A stretch of 64,000 nucleotides of DNA. Source: Schistocerca nitens. Lineage: Eukaryota; Arthropoda; Insecta; Orthoptera; Acrididae. The notes beneath the pieces were generated by a model. The model searched no databases. It was not told where the DNA came from and saw only the letters and a list, made by a program, of their open reading frames with translations. The position numbers and the translations under genes are program-made. The stretch's first letter is position 1, and every line of letters begins with the position of its first letter. Positions 1-10,230 of the stretch are shown here, in pieces. The stretch spans positions 504,448,109-504,512,108 of the forward strand of contig NC_064614.1 of the NCBI RefSeq assembly GCF_023898315.1. The letters run 5' to 3'.

Positions 1-165
1 CACCGAGGATCAGTGGTCATAGCGTCCCAAGAAGAGAGGCGCGATCTCCTCCGAACAGAAACGGGACTGGTCGCGTCTCTTGTCCTTGCCAGAGGGGACA
101 TACATGTTTGTAATCCATGAACCTTGTGTGGTTATCGCCAAGCCTCTGGCTGACGGAAAACATGT
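1..165 (-). pseudogene. LINE endonuclease (EEP) segment, distal part
   Basis: On the minus strand the frame reads through residues such as ARGLAITTQGSWITNMYVPSG and EEIAPLFLGRYDH, which match the middle of the EEP endonuclease domain of insect non-LTR retrotransposons, just before the catalytic GDFN block. A stop follows GRYDH. This is the continuation of the segment at 2899-3124: removing the LTR element and one copy of the 4-bp duplication joins the two in one frame. The catalytic aspartate block and the reverse transcriptase would lie left of the window. Confidence 0.7.
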
Positions 166-895
166 TGAAAGGTGGCTACACTGAGCCACAGCGCCAGAGA
201 TCGCGCTAGAGAGTATTGTTCCGCCGCCTCCACTGGCAGTTCTTGTCGAGATGTGGCAGTAGTGAGTTCTTGTTGAGAAGTCGTTGTGGGCAGTGATTAT
301 TGAGAAGTAGCGGAGGGAGTGCTTGCTGAGATGTCGTAGTGGGCAGTGCTTGTCGAGAGCAGATGTTGTTCCAATGGAGATATTGTAATGATTAGAGTGC
401 TTTTCGTCAATATATATGAAGGTAACAAAACTCTTATTCTTTTTTTTTTTTCATTATTTCAATGTCCTGAATAATGCGTCATTACAGGTTCAGTCAACAA
501 AGCATCTGGCTTGTGTTCTTGGATTAGAGTGTAATTCTGGTTTTCTTGCGTAATTATGGTATTTCTATTTTCTTTAATTAATTCAGTATAAATGATATTT
601 AAAATTTCTTGGGTTATTGAAGAAGAACCGTGCCAAATGCGTACGTTGAATCACACTTCCACACACAGAACAGTTATACTTGTGCTTTGGTTTCGTAGGT
701 TTTATACTTGCTGGGGACTTAATTAATTAATTGTGTTAACGAAAATTTTCATTTCATTCTTTGTTGTTGTTCTATGCAGTCAGATTGCGTAATAATACTA
801 GTCAGGGCCAACCGTTTACGAGACTTCGTAATCGAACATAGAGCTACGAAAAATTAAAAAATTATTTTCATATTCTATAATTAAGCCCCCATGCA
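166..895 (+). repeat. Left LTR (plus orientation)
   Basis: 730-bp repeat with TG...CA termini. It is almost identical to the reverse complement of 2170-2898: I see about two substitutions and a length change in the T-run near 440-452. No primer-binding site follows its inner end; the neighbouring bases are gag-like coding sequence from the other strand. Confidence 0.88.
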
Positions 896-1081
896 CTGAT
901 CCAATAGAGCATATTTATGACAATCTAATACTATATAATTCTTGTGATGTATTGTTAACTGTTCATATTGTTGTGTTAGATTATTTATTCTGTCATTTGG
1001 TACGGATTCCTCGATTCTCTCAAATATTTCTTCCTTATCGTGTGCACGTTGTAAATTTAACTCTGAAAATTTTTGTACTAT
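896..1081 (-). pseudogene. Gag-like continuation in a second frame, truncated at the left LTR
   Basis: Below the stop of the main gag-like frame a second minus-strand frame continues with a charged, helical sequence (QRAHDKEEIFERIEESV, then NNLTQQYEQL). It runs straight into the inner edge of the left LTR, where only LTR-encoded residues follow before a stop. It is most simply the rest of gag after a frameshift, cut off by the junction. No zinc knuckle or pol motif is seen. Confidence 0.45.
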
Positions 1082-1839
1082 CACGCGACTCTTTCTTCCT
1101 GTTCTCTATCCTGTTCCCTTTGTCTAATCTCTACTGCAATTAATCTGTTATTGTGAAAATTCAAAATCGGTTGTACTTCTTCTCTGATTTCTTTCTTTAA
1201 CTCATCTTTCATATTTTTGAAACATGTCCCTATTCTTGAGTCTAACCGTGTTTCCAGTGTTCCCATCTCAGTTCTGATTGTTCCTATTTGTGAGTCCAAC
1301 CGTGTTTCCATTGTTCCCATATCAGTTTTTAATTCAGATCCCAAAGTTCCCATCTCGGTTTTAATTGTTCCTATTTGTGATCCCAGTGAGTCTAACCGTG
1401 TTTCCATTGTTCCCCTATCTGTTTTTAATTCAGATCGAAACTGCTCCATTGTTCCCATTTGTAAGTCTAACCGTGTTGCCACTGTTTTTAATTCAGATCC
1501 CAAATTTAATATTACACCCATCAACTGCTCCATATTAACTGTTTCAAAATTCTTTTCACCCCTAACATTTCCCGCGAAACCAGTTTCCTTCGCCATAGCT
1601 GTAAAGCTATCTGAGTTCGATACTATTCCAGAATCTTCTGTCGTTAATCTCGGATTCTGAAAATTTTTTGATTGTGAACAATTTTGGAATGGTTCCGGAC
1701 TATTTTCCCGACTTATTACATTGTTTTCCACTTCATTATCCATCATACTGTTTTCCTCTGTTGGCGAGTTCGCCGTGTTAACAATTTCGTCATTCTCACT
1801 ATTCATCATTTTTGCCTTTTTCATCGATCGCGTAATCAT
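1081..1839 (-). CDS. Gag-like protein of the LTR element
   Basis: A 252-residue ORF beginning MITRSMKKAK, the only long ORF of the element, downstream of the right LTR and the putative primer-binding site. Residues ~1-95 are polar and acidic, with low complexity. Residues ~100-205 are a predicted coiled coil built from imperfect repeats of the type GTMETRLDSQIGT / TEMGTLGSELKTD. The C-terminus is rich in E, Q and R. There is no CCHC knuckle and no enzymatic motif. Its position and composition suggest a capsid/assembly protein, but sequence alone does not prove homology to known gag. The frame stops at TGATAG and similar sequence continues in another frame. Confidence 0.6.
   Translation of the reverse strand: MITRSMKKAKMMNSENDEIVNTANSPTEENSMMDNEVENNVISRENSPEPFQNCSQSKNFQNPRLTTEDSGIVSNSDSFTAMAKETGFAGNVRGEKNFETVNMEQLMGVILNLGSELKTVATRLDLQMGTMEQFRSELKTDRGTMETRLDSLGSQIGTIKTEMGTLGSELKTDMGTMETRLDSQIGTIRTEMGTLETRLDSRIGTCFKNMKDELKKEIREEVQPILNFHNNRLIAVEIRQREQDREQEERVA
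1224..1539 (-). repeat. Tandem coiled-coil repeat inside gag-like ORF
   Basis: The coding strand repeats a ~30-residue unit (METRLDS...QIGTIKTEMGTLGSELKTD) two to three times with small deletions. On the plus strand this shows as recurring blocks with AACCGTGTTTCCA and TTCCCATCTCAGTT. Confidence 0.7.
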
Positions 1840-2150
1840 TTACAAAACATACAAAACTCGTCACTATATGACAATTACACACAATGACACTTTATCTCCA
1901 ACAATACCATTCACACGAAGTGTTTCCCTCAAACACGATTAACGAACAATTGAAATCTTCCTAACTGCACAAAATTGTCTAACCCGTATACAAGATAACA
2001 AAATTAAATTCTGCAAAAAAAAATACCATTAGAAGAATGACAATTACCAAATCTACACATGCAAAATAGACTACAATTACTAAACTACAAATTACTACAA
2101 CAATACTACTGTCTACTATTTTTACAATCAGAAGATTCCAAGGGACGATC

Positions 2151-2167
2151 CGAAGCAGCTGTCGCCA
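2151..2167 (-). other. Putative primer-binding site
   Basis: Reading the minus strand out of the right LTR, the LTR ends TGCA, then two bases (CG), then TGGCGACAGCTGCTTCGG. A TGG start immediately downstream of a 5' LTR is the usual form of a tRNA primer-binding site. The tRNA was not identified; TGGCGAC would suit an Arg-type primer, which is a guess. The left LTR has no such sequence. Confidence 0.5.
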
Positions 2168-2169
2168 CG

Positions 2170-2898
2170 TGCATGGGGGCTTAATTATAGAATATGAAAA
2201 TAATTTTTTAATTTTTCGTAGCTCTATGTTCGATTACGAAGTCTCGTAAACGGTTGGCCCTGACTAGTATTATTACGCAATCTGACTGCATAGAACAACA
2301 ACAAAGAATGAAATGAAAATTTTCGTTAACACAATTAATTAATTAAGTCCCCAGCAAGTATAAAACCTACGAAACCAAAGCACAAGTATAACTGTTCTGT
2401 GTGTGGAAGTGTGATTCAACGTACGCATTTGGCACGGTTCTTCTTCAATAACCCAAGAAATTTTAAATATCATTTATACTGAATTAATTAAAGAAAATAG
2501 AAATACCATAATTACGCAAGAAAACCAGAATTACACTCTAATCCAAGAACACAAGCCAGATGCTTTGTTGACTGAACCTGTAATGACGCATTATTCAGGA
2601 CATTGAAATAATGAAAAAAAAAAAGAATAAGAGTTTTGTTACCTTCATATATATTGACGAAAAGCACTCTAATCATTACAATATCTCCATTGGAACAACA
2701 TCTGCTCTCGACAAGCACTGCCCACTACGACATCTCAGCAAGCACTCCCTCCGCTATTTCTCAATAATCACTGCCCACAACGACTTCTCAACAAGAACTC
2801 ACTACTGCCACATCTCGACAAGAACTGCCAGTGGAGGCGGCGGAACAATTCTCTCTAGCGCGATCTCTGGCGCTGTGGCTCAGTGTAGCCACCTTTCA
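2170..2898 (-). repeat. Right LTR (minus orientation)
   Basis: 729-bp inverted partner of 166-895, with the same TG...CA ends read on the minus strand. It is the functional 5' LTR with respect to the gag-like ORF and the primer-binding site. Confidence 0.88.
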
Positions 2899-3124
2899 AT
2901 GTCACCTCGTCAAACCCTACGCTATCTCACACCAGAATAGCCATACCATTACCGAGATCATCAGCGGGCATAACGTACGAAGCATAGCCGCAGGAGTCTG
3001 GAACTGTTTCCAAACGAACTTCTTGCATGAGTACAATGTCCGCATCTGACATTCGTACCATATCGTGCAGCAATTCAATCTTTACTTTCGAACCGATTAT
3101 GTAGAGATTGATAAACCAATCCAC
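2899..3124 (-). pseudogene. LINE endonuclease (EEP) N-terminal segment
   Basis: The minus-strand translation contains INLYIIGSKVKIELLHDMVR, DADIVLMQEVRLETVPD and YASYVMPADDLGNGMAILV. This is the start of an exonuclease-endonuclease-phosphatase domain, with QEV carrying the metal-binding glutamate. In LINEs this domain nicks the target DNA to prime reverse transcription. A stop follows AILV, then the frame continues up to the LTR insertion and on at 1-165. Confidence 0.75.
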
Positions 3125-3717
3125 GAGGCATCAGAGTCCACGCGTGCGTCTTCTTCCATTTCACCATAAATTTGTTAATCATTGGCCACCGTGGCCTCGG
3201 GCGCCAGCACATCTTCAGTCAAAGGGTCTTCATATCATCAGCCGCCCAAATTGGTGGCCAGAGGACAGCATCAGACATTAGTATCCAAGGGAAACAACGT
3301 CAGCGTTTAGGCTGTAGTTGCAGGGAAGAATTGTTCGCCTCGGCGATCAGCATCAGATCGAGACACTTTGGACAAGGGCACACTAGTACCCGGTCCAGTG
3401 TGTGGGGATAGGCTGTGTGTTTCTATCATCGCGTTATCGTCTGGATCAAATGAAGCATCACCTGCCTGCAACTGTATCAAACGGTCATCAGACGGTGTTC
3501 TCCATCTCCCTTAGCGCTTCTTCAGCGGTCGTTATTTACATGAGAGGTCTTCCGTGGCAGACGATGGCAAAGAACTCCAATGGTCTGGCGTGAATGTTGA
3601 TATGGGAATTATCACGGTGTCAACATTTATGGCTCCATGGGCATTTTCATTACCCGTCGACATAGCTGTCTGGGCAGGAGCGGGAGCTGTAAAGGACATG
3701 CGAGTTACGTCGTTCCT

Positions 3718-4134
3718 CTATAATGCCTCAGTCATCTGAGGAGTGTCGCTAGGGCTCGTCAGAGGCGGCAACGTGTCGACATCGTTCTTGAGTTCTACCG
3801 CATATGTCATAAATAGGGACGTTTGCGGTAATCGGTCCGCAGGTGACAGTTGTGCTATACTCCTCTTAAGACATTCGGACCGGATGTAGCCATTTTTGCT
3901 GCATTCAGAGAACTTCTTAGGCTGTCCGTTGTAAATGATGACGGCTCTGCAGGCTCCAATGAATAAATAGGATAGGACGTGTTTATTTAAAGTAATGTGG
4001 ACATGTCGCACGTCATTAAAGATGTGGTACATGCTGAATTGACCCCATTTCTCCGCAACAAGTTCATGCACTATCCCGTAAGGGCAAAGCGCAGCCTGGT
4101 GTTTGCACACTCTAACCTTGTATACCAGTAACAC
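3718..4134 (-). pseudogene. LINE ORF1 (gag-like, degenerate zinc knuckle)
   Basis: A 138-codon open stretch with YGIVHELVAEKWGQFSMYHI, VRHVHITLNKHVLSYLFIG and CRAVIIYNGQPKKFSECSKN followed by GYIRSEC. This resembles the nucleic-acid-binding ORF1 of insect LINEs just before and within a CCHC knuckle. One knuckle cysteine and the histidine appear replaced (FSEC...NGYIRSEC), so it is degenerate. Between 3124 and 3718 further ORF1-like sequence is interrupted by stops. In a working element the product would coat LINE RNA. Confidence 0.6.
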
Positions 4135-4143
4135 AACCAGTTT

Positions 4144-6750
4144 GTAGTTGCAACACTTCTTTATTGATTACACATATACATTAATTCATCAGCAGTAATA
4201 ATCAATTAACAACATTTGCATATCAAAGTCATATCCACAATTAGCATTTACAATATTAACCGTCACACTTGTGACAACGGCCCCTTTACGTGCCGGTAAC
4301 AACAACCAAAATAACAGATGAAATAGATAACCAAATGTTTACAATGTCCGCTATCGCCTTTCTCACACAGTTTTACACTTACTGAAAAGGTAAAATTAAT
4401 TTGGTACTATCTGACCTGAAAGGTACTATTAATTGTTCTGTTTACACTTAGCATTCCACTACGCTCAACGTCCGGAAGATTCTAGACTTTACGCAAGCTT
4501 AAGGCAAAACGTCAATTTGATGAACATATGATGGATGCGAGCAAACGTTAATCTATTACGATATCACAAACAAGCGATCCAAAGTGTGAACTTATACTCA
4601 ACTTTGGGCAGTAGGAAATCTTCTGCCTAAAAAAAAGCCTCTCGTTGAATGGAATAGGGAAATAGTGCGTTAACGGGGTCCAGACGGCCCTGAATTCAAA
4701 TCCTGAGATTTCCGTCACACTGCAAGCTCGCGGAGCGAGGTTTGTTCGCGTCGACCACTACACACGTTTCTGAAAACAGGAAAACATGAGCGGCAGATAC
4801 ACTGTAGTATATACAAGTTACACAAATATATATATAGAAAAGCAATACCTTAATATAAACATATTACAAGCTAACCAACGAACAGAAATAAGGAGCTAAG
4901 TTTCCTTTGATCCAAAAAACAATCTAGATACTATGTGAAAAGATGTGTCGGTCCACACCAAATGACTTAAGGTCCACCTTACAAGATAATATGTCTTTGC
5001 TGAATGCTTGACTCCACATGAATCAAACGTGCAGTACCTAACGTGACAATCAACCTTCAGATAGGTATTTCAAATTGCAATAGAAAACTAATGTCACTTC
5101 AATAGGTCGCTAATGCAATAAGCACGGCCCCTATGGCCACAGACCACAGTACACACGGCCTCTATCCGACCATAAAACACAATATGACCTATATTTATCA
5201 CGGCCACTTGCCTTCCATTCACACAAGAAATTATTAAGAAACAACAACTACCACTAATTCGTAAAACCAGAAAATTCTAAATCTATAACTACACTAAGAA
5301 ATGACGTTTAAGTGAACCTGCTACCTTCAGCGTGCCAGTAAGCACCAAATCCAAACTTACATTTGCGAGGTGCTATTTCTAGCCACTTTAGTAACATAAT
5401 TTAATGGCCGTTCCAGAACATAGCTCGCCTCACCACCACTGCAGTGTATGTTTTGCTGGCCACCAGCACGAGCAACTGCAACAAGCAACAGTCCTTAAGT
5501 ACACAGTAATATTCACTATATATAGAAGGAGGAACCCACGACGAAAGTTTGGCGATTAATTTTTTTTTCGTGTGAAATTCACACGCCATCCATCCACATA
5601 GCTCTCGAGGTATTAGCAAATCCTGGTCGCCACTGGCCAGCCGTGTGAATACAACTTTCCGGCAGCGGCCCATGCTTCTTCGTTGGTCTACCTCAACTGG
5701 TCCTTACGGCATACGGCCGTGCCACGTGGCATGGTGTCGGCAACTCCCCACAACGACAACATCGAAAGCACGTCACGTCACAGACTGACTCGGCCCATTG
5801 GCGGACCTACGCTCTCCGACTTGCGCACGCGCGCCACCATAAATAGCCTGCCTCAAAGACGCAAAGAGAACAAGGCACAGGGAAACGATCAAAGATGGAA
5901 GTAAGAATCGATATCGCCTGGCGCCAGAAACCCACCGGCTCATAGGCAACTCTGCGTCTGCGGACACTTCGGAAGGGAGTTCGAAGATCCGGATCGTCCA
6001 CAGTCCCACTCTAGTATGGACGATGCCCACAGCACACACATTCCCATGAGAGTCGTAGGATCTGAGCCTCTTCGTAGTCTCTACCAGAATCCTGTCACTG
6101 AGTGGGTGAGACTCTTGACATGAACCACACTGGTGGCTATGGAGAGGTGTACACCAATCAGTTCATCACTCAAGATCTATACTTCACCTCGGTCAAAGTT
6201 TTCTATTTCTAGAGCTTTTAGTCTCGCGTAGTCACTCGTGAAACTGATTTTCAGCGTTGGTTTTCTGCATGAGTTGGCCATTCTAATCGATGAAAACACT
6301 AGGGCGCTAGAAACGATCGAGGTAAACAGACAAACATCGAGGGAGTGCTCCTAGGCAGGGACGTAAACAGCACATCCGCGCCGTACGGCACCTCGAGCTG
6401 AAATGCCGCCTCGGCCATCCGGGCACGATACCTCTCTGACTGATATTTCCAACTAACCACACGCTGCAATACAGCGTCCCTCGTCCAGTACGCTCTCTAC
6501 TCGCAAACCCTGATTCCCATAGGAGCTCGGACGATATCTGTGCATTCACACTGGAATATACATCGAGGAGCCGTTACGCTCTTTTTCTGATAAATGCAAA
6601 AGAAAAAAATAGTTTAAAATCTGACTGAAATAATCGTTTCCTGTTGGACAGAAGGATATTGCTGGCATAAGCAGAGAGGGAAGCTTCGCCGATGATAATA
6701 GATGAAAGGAAGGACATAACCGCCATTTTACTGTATTACTATATGATATA
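4144..6750. other. No recognisable gene
   Basis: About 2.6 kb without a feature I can name. Short ORFs (for example 5401-5673 and 5773-6039, minus) have no recognisable motifs. 5680-5900 is somewhat GC- and CpG-rich. A short TA tract lies at 4826-4840. It may be old transposon sequence or 5' flanking DNA of the LINE. Confidence 0.4.
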
Positions 6751-8678
6751 ATTTATTACAGATTCCAGCCTTCGGCCATTTTCAAGTGTCGCAAATGTCA
6801 TAAATCATCTGACCTGGCTGCAACACAACTCATATAATAGACAAAGATTTGATGTCCTCGTAAATGAAAAGTGGTTTTGATTAAGACGCAGATTTCTAGT
6901 TGTTTTGTTCCGTGTGGCTGAATGGGGGAAGGAGGCTAAGAAAGGTTTAGTGTTATGAAAAAGTACAGCAAAGACGCTGGACTTATCCGATCTGGTACTG
7001 TAATGTCTATGTCGATCACTGTGATGATGATGATGATGATGATGATGGCGCATCTGGTATGTCCCTCGATGTCAACTTTCAGCATGTACTGTGTGGATAG
7101 GGAGAATGGAAGGAAGAATAAATGAGGAGTAACAGACAGCTGGTCGCTTTGTCTAATAGTGGGGTGGCGCTTTGATCTGGGGAATGGGCTGCATATAATT
7201 GGAGGCTCGAACACAAAAGAAGAGAACGATAGGAGAGGTACCTTAGTCCTGATCTAAGGAAAGGATATGGCGAGCAGAGCTGTAGCTGGTGGAATGGGTA
7301 GATATCAGTGAGGATTTCTCTTCCAGGAAGAGAGCACTTGTAGAAATTGTCTTGGACTAAGATATGAGAACTGCTGAAATGGAGGTAGGGAGTGACGTGT
7401 GACTACAGGCGTGCTGGCAGCACCGAATTAGTTAGAATTAGGGAGACAGGTTGGTTTGATATTCAAGTTTGCTGGAATTACAGGATTTTGGAAGATGTTC
7501 AGGGAATCTGACGAGGTGGAAATTTATCAACTGGTAGAAGATATGTATAGGAGAGGAAAGGTGAATGCGAAAGGCGAGGTGCAGTGCATGACGTTCTAGG
7601 ACCCATTAGCAATGACAAAACTTTAGGGGCGCAGAGATCAAGGCTACAAAAAAGAGGTTCGTCAGATAAAGCTTTTGTAGCTGTAGATGATTGTGGAAGA
7701 ATTTAATCTCCATGTAAGGCCTGTTAATAGTTTTAATAATTTTAATCTACTACGGTTTTTTATTGGATCATCAGTAGATTGGGGTGCCACGTTAGCAGGC
7801 GATCAAAGGTTAGTCCAAGACACTTAAGTGTGTTAGCAAGATGGTTATGGATGATGTGGTGAAATCGAGGACAAGTAAGCACGGGAAGTACGTCCCAAAA
7901 TTATTGCCCGGGATTTGATAGGAATAATTTTTAGGTACCAGAGATTATTGTCTGGAGTATTTTGGGCATAAAGGGGAATGTTTATACTGATGTCCATGAA
8001 AACTGTAAAGCAATAACTGACGGGTGCAATTAGTGTTTTATGGACTAATCGAATGGAAAAATAAGTGAGAAAATATCTTGATTCCAAAGGAAATAGTCAC
8101 ATCTTTAATCAGAGCGCTGTTTGTTGGTACATCCATACTAGTCACATAATACCATCTATTTCCACAGCTAAGGACATTTGTAGGTTGAGAATGTTCAGTA
8201 CCCAGTGAAGAGGTTGTGTCAGTCGTAGATGAATTTCCGACTTTCCAGTATCTCACTGAAACCACTGAACAAAAAGCATAGGCCTAAACTCACAGTTTGC
8301 ACTCTCGAAACACAAAAAAGAAATCAATTTGTCTTCATACAGTCTTTGCTTCCAGCTGTCTTCTACTCTCAAAAACCAGTGTATGCACACTTAAAAAATG
8401 AATGACAATTTACTCTCTGTGATTTTTGCATTGATAAATAATTTTTAAGCCCATTCGTTCTGCCATATTCCGATAACTGACGTTTAAGCAGGCATGATCA
8501 AATCTTATGGACACAGAGCATTTGCATACAACTTGCTCTGACTGCGGCTTAAACAGACATTCTTTTTCATGACGCCTTTATTTACGTGTAGTATACTGAT
8601 TAGTTTATCACTTGACACTTTATTGCCTCCTTTAATACTTGTTACTAAATGACAATTTTAGCAGTGCTATAGTGTACA
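6751..8678. other. No recognisable gene; short GAT microsatellite
   Basis: A (GAT)n run at about 7021-7047 makes a false poly-His frame on the minus strand. The rest is anonymous, with no motif, terminal repeat or long ORF that I could support. Confidence 0.4.
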
Positions 8679-8680
8679 TA

Positions 8681-8848
8681 CAGGGTGTTTCAAAAATGAC
8701 CGGTATATTTGAAACGGCAATAAAAACTAAACGAGCAGCGATAGAAATACACCGTTTGTTGCAATATGCTTGGGACAACAGTACATTTTCAGGCAGACAA
8801 ACTTTCGAAATTACAGTAGTTACAATTTTCAACAACAGATGGCGCTGC
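8681..8848 (+). repeat. Left terminal inverted repeat of mariner-like element
   Basis: 168 bp, from CAGGGTGTTTCAAAAATGACC to CAGATGGCGCTGC. It matches the reverse complement of 10061-10228 with only a few differences (for example AAAATGACC against AAACTGACC). Confidence 0.9.
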
Positions 8849-8861
8849 GGTCTGGGAAACT

Positions 8862-9947
8862 CTATAGTACGATATTTTCCACATATCCACCATGCGTAGC
8901 AATAATATGGCGTAGTCTCTGAATGAAATTACCCGAAACCTTTGACAACGTGTCTGGCGGAATGGCTTCACATGCAGATGAGATGTACTGCTTCAGCTGT
9001 TCAATTGTTTCTGGATTCTGGCGGGACACCTGGTCTTTCAAGTGTCCCCACAGAAAGAAGTCACAGGGGTTCATGTCTGGCGAATAGGGAGGCCAATCCA
9101 CGCCGCCTCCTGTATGTTTCGGATAGCCCAAAGCAATCACACGATCATCGAAATATTCATTCAGGAAATTAAAGACGTCGGCCGTGCGATGTGGCCGGGC
9201 ACCATCTTGCATAAACCACGAGGTGTTCGCAGTGTCGTCTAAGGCAGTTTGTACCGCCACAAATTCACGAAGAATGTCCAGATAGCGTGATGCAGTAATC
9301 GTTTCGGATCTAAAAAATGGGCCAATGATTCCTTTGGAAGAAATGGCGGCCCAGACCAGTACTTTTTGATGATGCAGGGACGATGGGACTGCAACATGGG
9401 GCTTTTCGGTTCCCCATATGCGCCAGTTCTGTTCATTGACGAAGCCGTCCAGGTAAAAATAAGCTTCGTCAGTAAACCAAATGCTGCCCACATGCATATC
9501 GCCGTCATCAATCCTGTGCACTATATCGTTAGCGAATGTCTCTCGTGCAGCAATGGTAGCGGCGCTGAGGGGTTGCCGCGTTTGAATTTTGTATGGATAG
9601 AGGTGTAAACTCTGGCGCATGAGACGATACGTGGACGTTGGCGTCATTTGGACCGCAGCTGCAACACGGCGAACGGAAACCCGAGGCCGCTGTTGGATCA
9701 CCTGCTGCACTAGCTGCGCGTTGCCCTCTGTGGTTGCCGTACGCGGTCGCCCTACCTTTCCAGCACGTTCATCCGTCACGTTCCCAGTCCATTGAAATTT
9801 TTCAAACAGATCCTTTATTCTATCGCTTTTCGGTCCTTTGGTTACATTAAACCTCCGTTGAAAACTTCGTCTTGTTGCAACAACACTGTGTTCTAGGCGG
9901 TGGAATTCCAACACCAGAAAAATCCTCTGTTCTAAGGAATAAACCAT
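8862..9947 (-). CDS. Mariner-like transposase, DDD type with long D2-D3 spacing
   Basis: A 361-residue transposase that cuts and pastes its own element. I start it at the ATG giving MVYSLEQRIFLVLEF; an open frame reaches ~10025 but has no upstream ATG. The N-terminus (~1-60) is a helix-turn-helix of the DUF4817 kind. A GRPRTAT hook follows, then a second HTH with RRVAAAVQMTPTSTYRLM. The catalytic domain has D160 (WFTDEAYFYLDG), D248 (FMQDGARPHRT) and D296 (SPDMNPCDFFLWG). I count 47 residues between the second and third aspartates, more than the 34 of classical mariner. The extra loop reads ALGYPKHTGGGVDW. The C-terminus ends HGGYVENIVL. All key residues are present and there is no stop. Confidence 0.88.
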   Translation of the reverse strand: MVYSLEQRIFLVLEFHRLEHSVVATRRSFQRRFNVTKGPKSDRIKDLFEKFQWTGNVTDERAGKVGRPRTATTEGNAQLVQQVIQQRPRVSVRRVAAAVQMTPTSTYRLMRQSLHLYPYKIQTRQPLSAATIAARETFANDIVHRIDDGDMHVGSIWFTDEAYFYLDGFVNEQNWRIWGTEKPHVAVPSSLHHQKVLVWAAISSKGIIGPFFRSETITASRYLDILREFVAVQTALDDTANTSWFMQDGARPHRTADVFNFLNEYFDDRVIALGYPKHTGGGVDWPPYSPDMNPCDFFLWGHLKDQVSRQNPETIEQLKQYISSACEAIPPDTLSKVSGNFIQRLRHIIATHGGYVENIVL

Positions 9948-10060
9948 GTTGTCTACAGCACACTTGCACGTTGTGAACAGCACACGCTTACAGCAGAAAG
10001 ACGACGTACAGAATGGCGCACCCACAGACTGCGTTGTCTTCTATATCTTTCACATCACTT

Positions 10061-10228
10061 GCAGCGCCATCTGTTGTTGAAAATTGTAACTACTGTAATT
10101 TCGAAAGTTTGTCTGCCTGAAAATGTACTGTTGTCCCAAGCATATTGCAACAAACGGTGTATTTCTATCGCTGCTCGTTTAGTTTTTATTGCCGTTTCAA
10201 ATATACCGGTCAGTTTTGAAACACCCTG
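10061..10228 (-). repeat. Right terminal inverted repeat of mariner-like element
   Basis: Inverted partner of 8681-8848. It lies upstream of the transposase start and so probably includes the promoter. Confidence 0.9.
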
Positions 10229-10230
10229 TA

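Larger units (their letters stand above)
166..2898 (-). mobile_element. LTR retrotransposon with terminal LTRs in inverted orientation
   Basis: Two near-identical long repeats (166-895 forward, 2170-2898 reverse) bound a ~1.27-kb internal region. Both begin TGAAAGGTGG and end CATGCA, the TG...CA ends expected of LTRs. The outer ends of both are the 5' (U3) end. The element is flanked by ATGT on both sides (162-165 and 2899-2902), a 4-bp target site duplication, so the whole inverted unit behaves as one insertion. A primer-binding-site-like sequence lies next to the right LTR only, and a gag-like ORF runs leftward from it until it meets the inner end of the left LTR. No protease, reverse transcriptase or integrase is present, so it cannot move by itself. 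Confidence 0.85.
1..4143 (-). mobile_element. Non-LTR retrotransposon (LINE) remnant, split by an LTR element
   Basis: Minus-strand LINE with an ORF1-like gag segment (3718-4134) followed by an apurinic-type endonuclease (EEP) segment (2899-3124). The EEP segment resumes at 1-165 after the LTR insertion and runs out of the window on the left, so the reverse transcriptase is not visible. The recognisable ORF1 sequence starts near 4134-4143, which suggests a 5' truncation there. Several stops show it is dead. The clade is not resolved; an ORF1 with a CCHC-type knuckle plus an EEP domain fits Jockey/R1/I-like LINEs. Confidence 0.75.
8681..10228 (-). mobile_element. Intact mariner-like DNA transposon
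   Basis: A 1548-bp unit starting CAGGGTGTTTCAAAA and ending with its inverse, flanked by TA on both sides (8679-8680, 10229-10230), the usual Tc1/mariner target duplication. The 168-bp terminal inverted repeats are almost identical. A full-length transposase ORF fills the space between them. This is one of only two apparently intact elements in the window. Confidence 0.9.

Noticed and set aside
166-2898. Explaining the inverted LTR unit as a DNA transposon with long TIRs
   Set aside because: The ends are TG...CA, a primer-binding-site-like sequence follows one repeat, and the inner ORF lies where gag should be; no transposase was found.
6805-7053. Poly-His protein frame on the minus strand
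   Set aside because: Produced by a GAT/ATC microsatellite; no domain or homologous context.
9948-10025. Upstream extension of the mariner transposase
   Set aside because: The frame is open but starts without ATG; the conserved protein begins MVYSLEQ.
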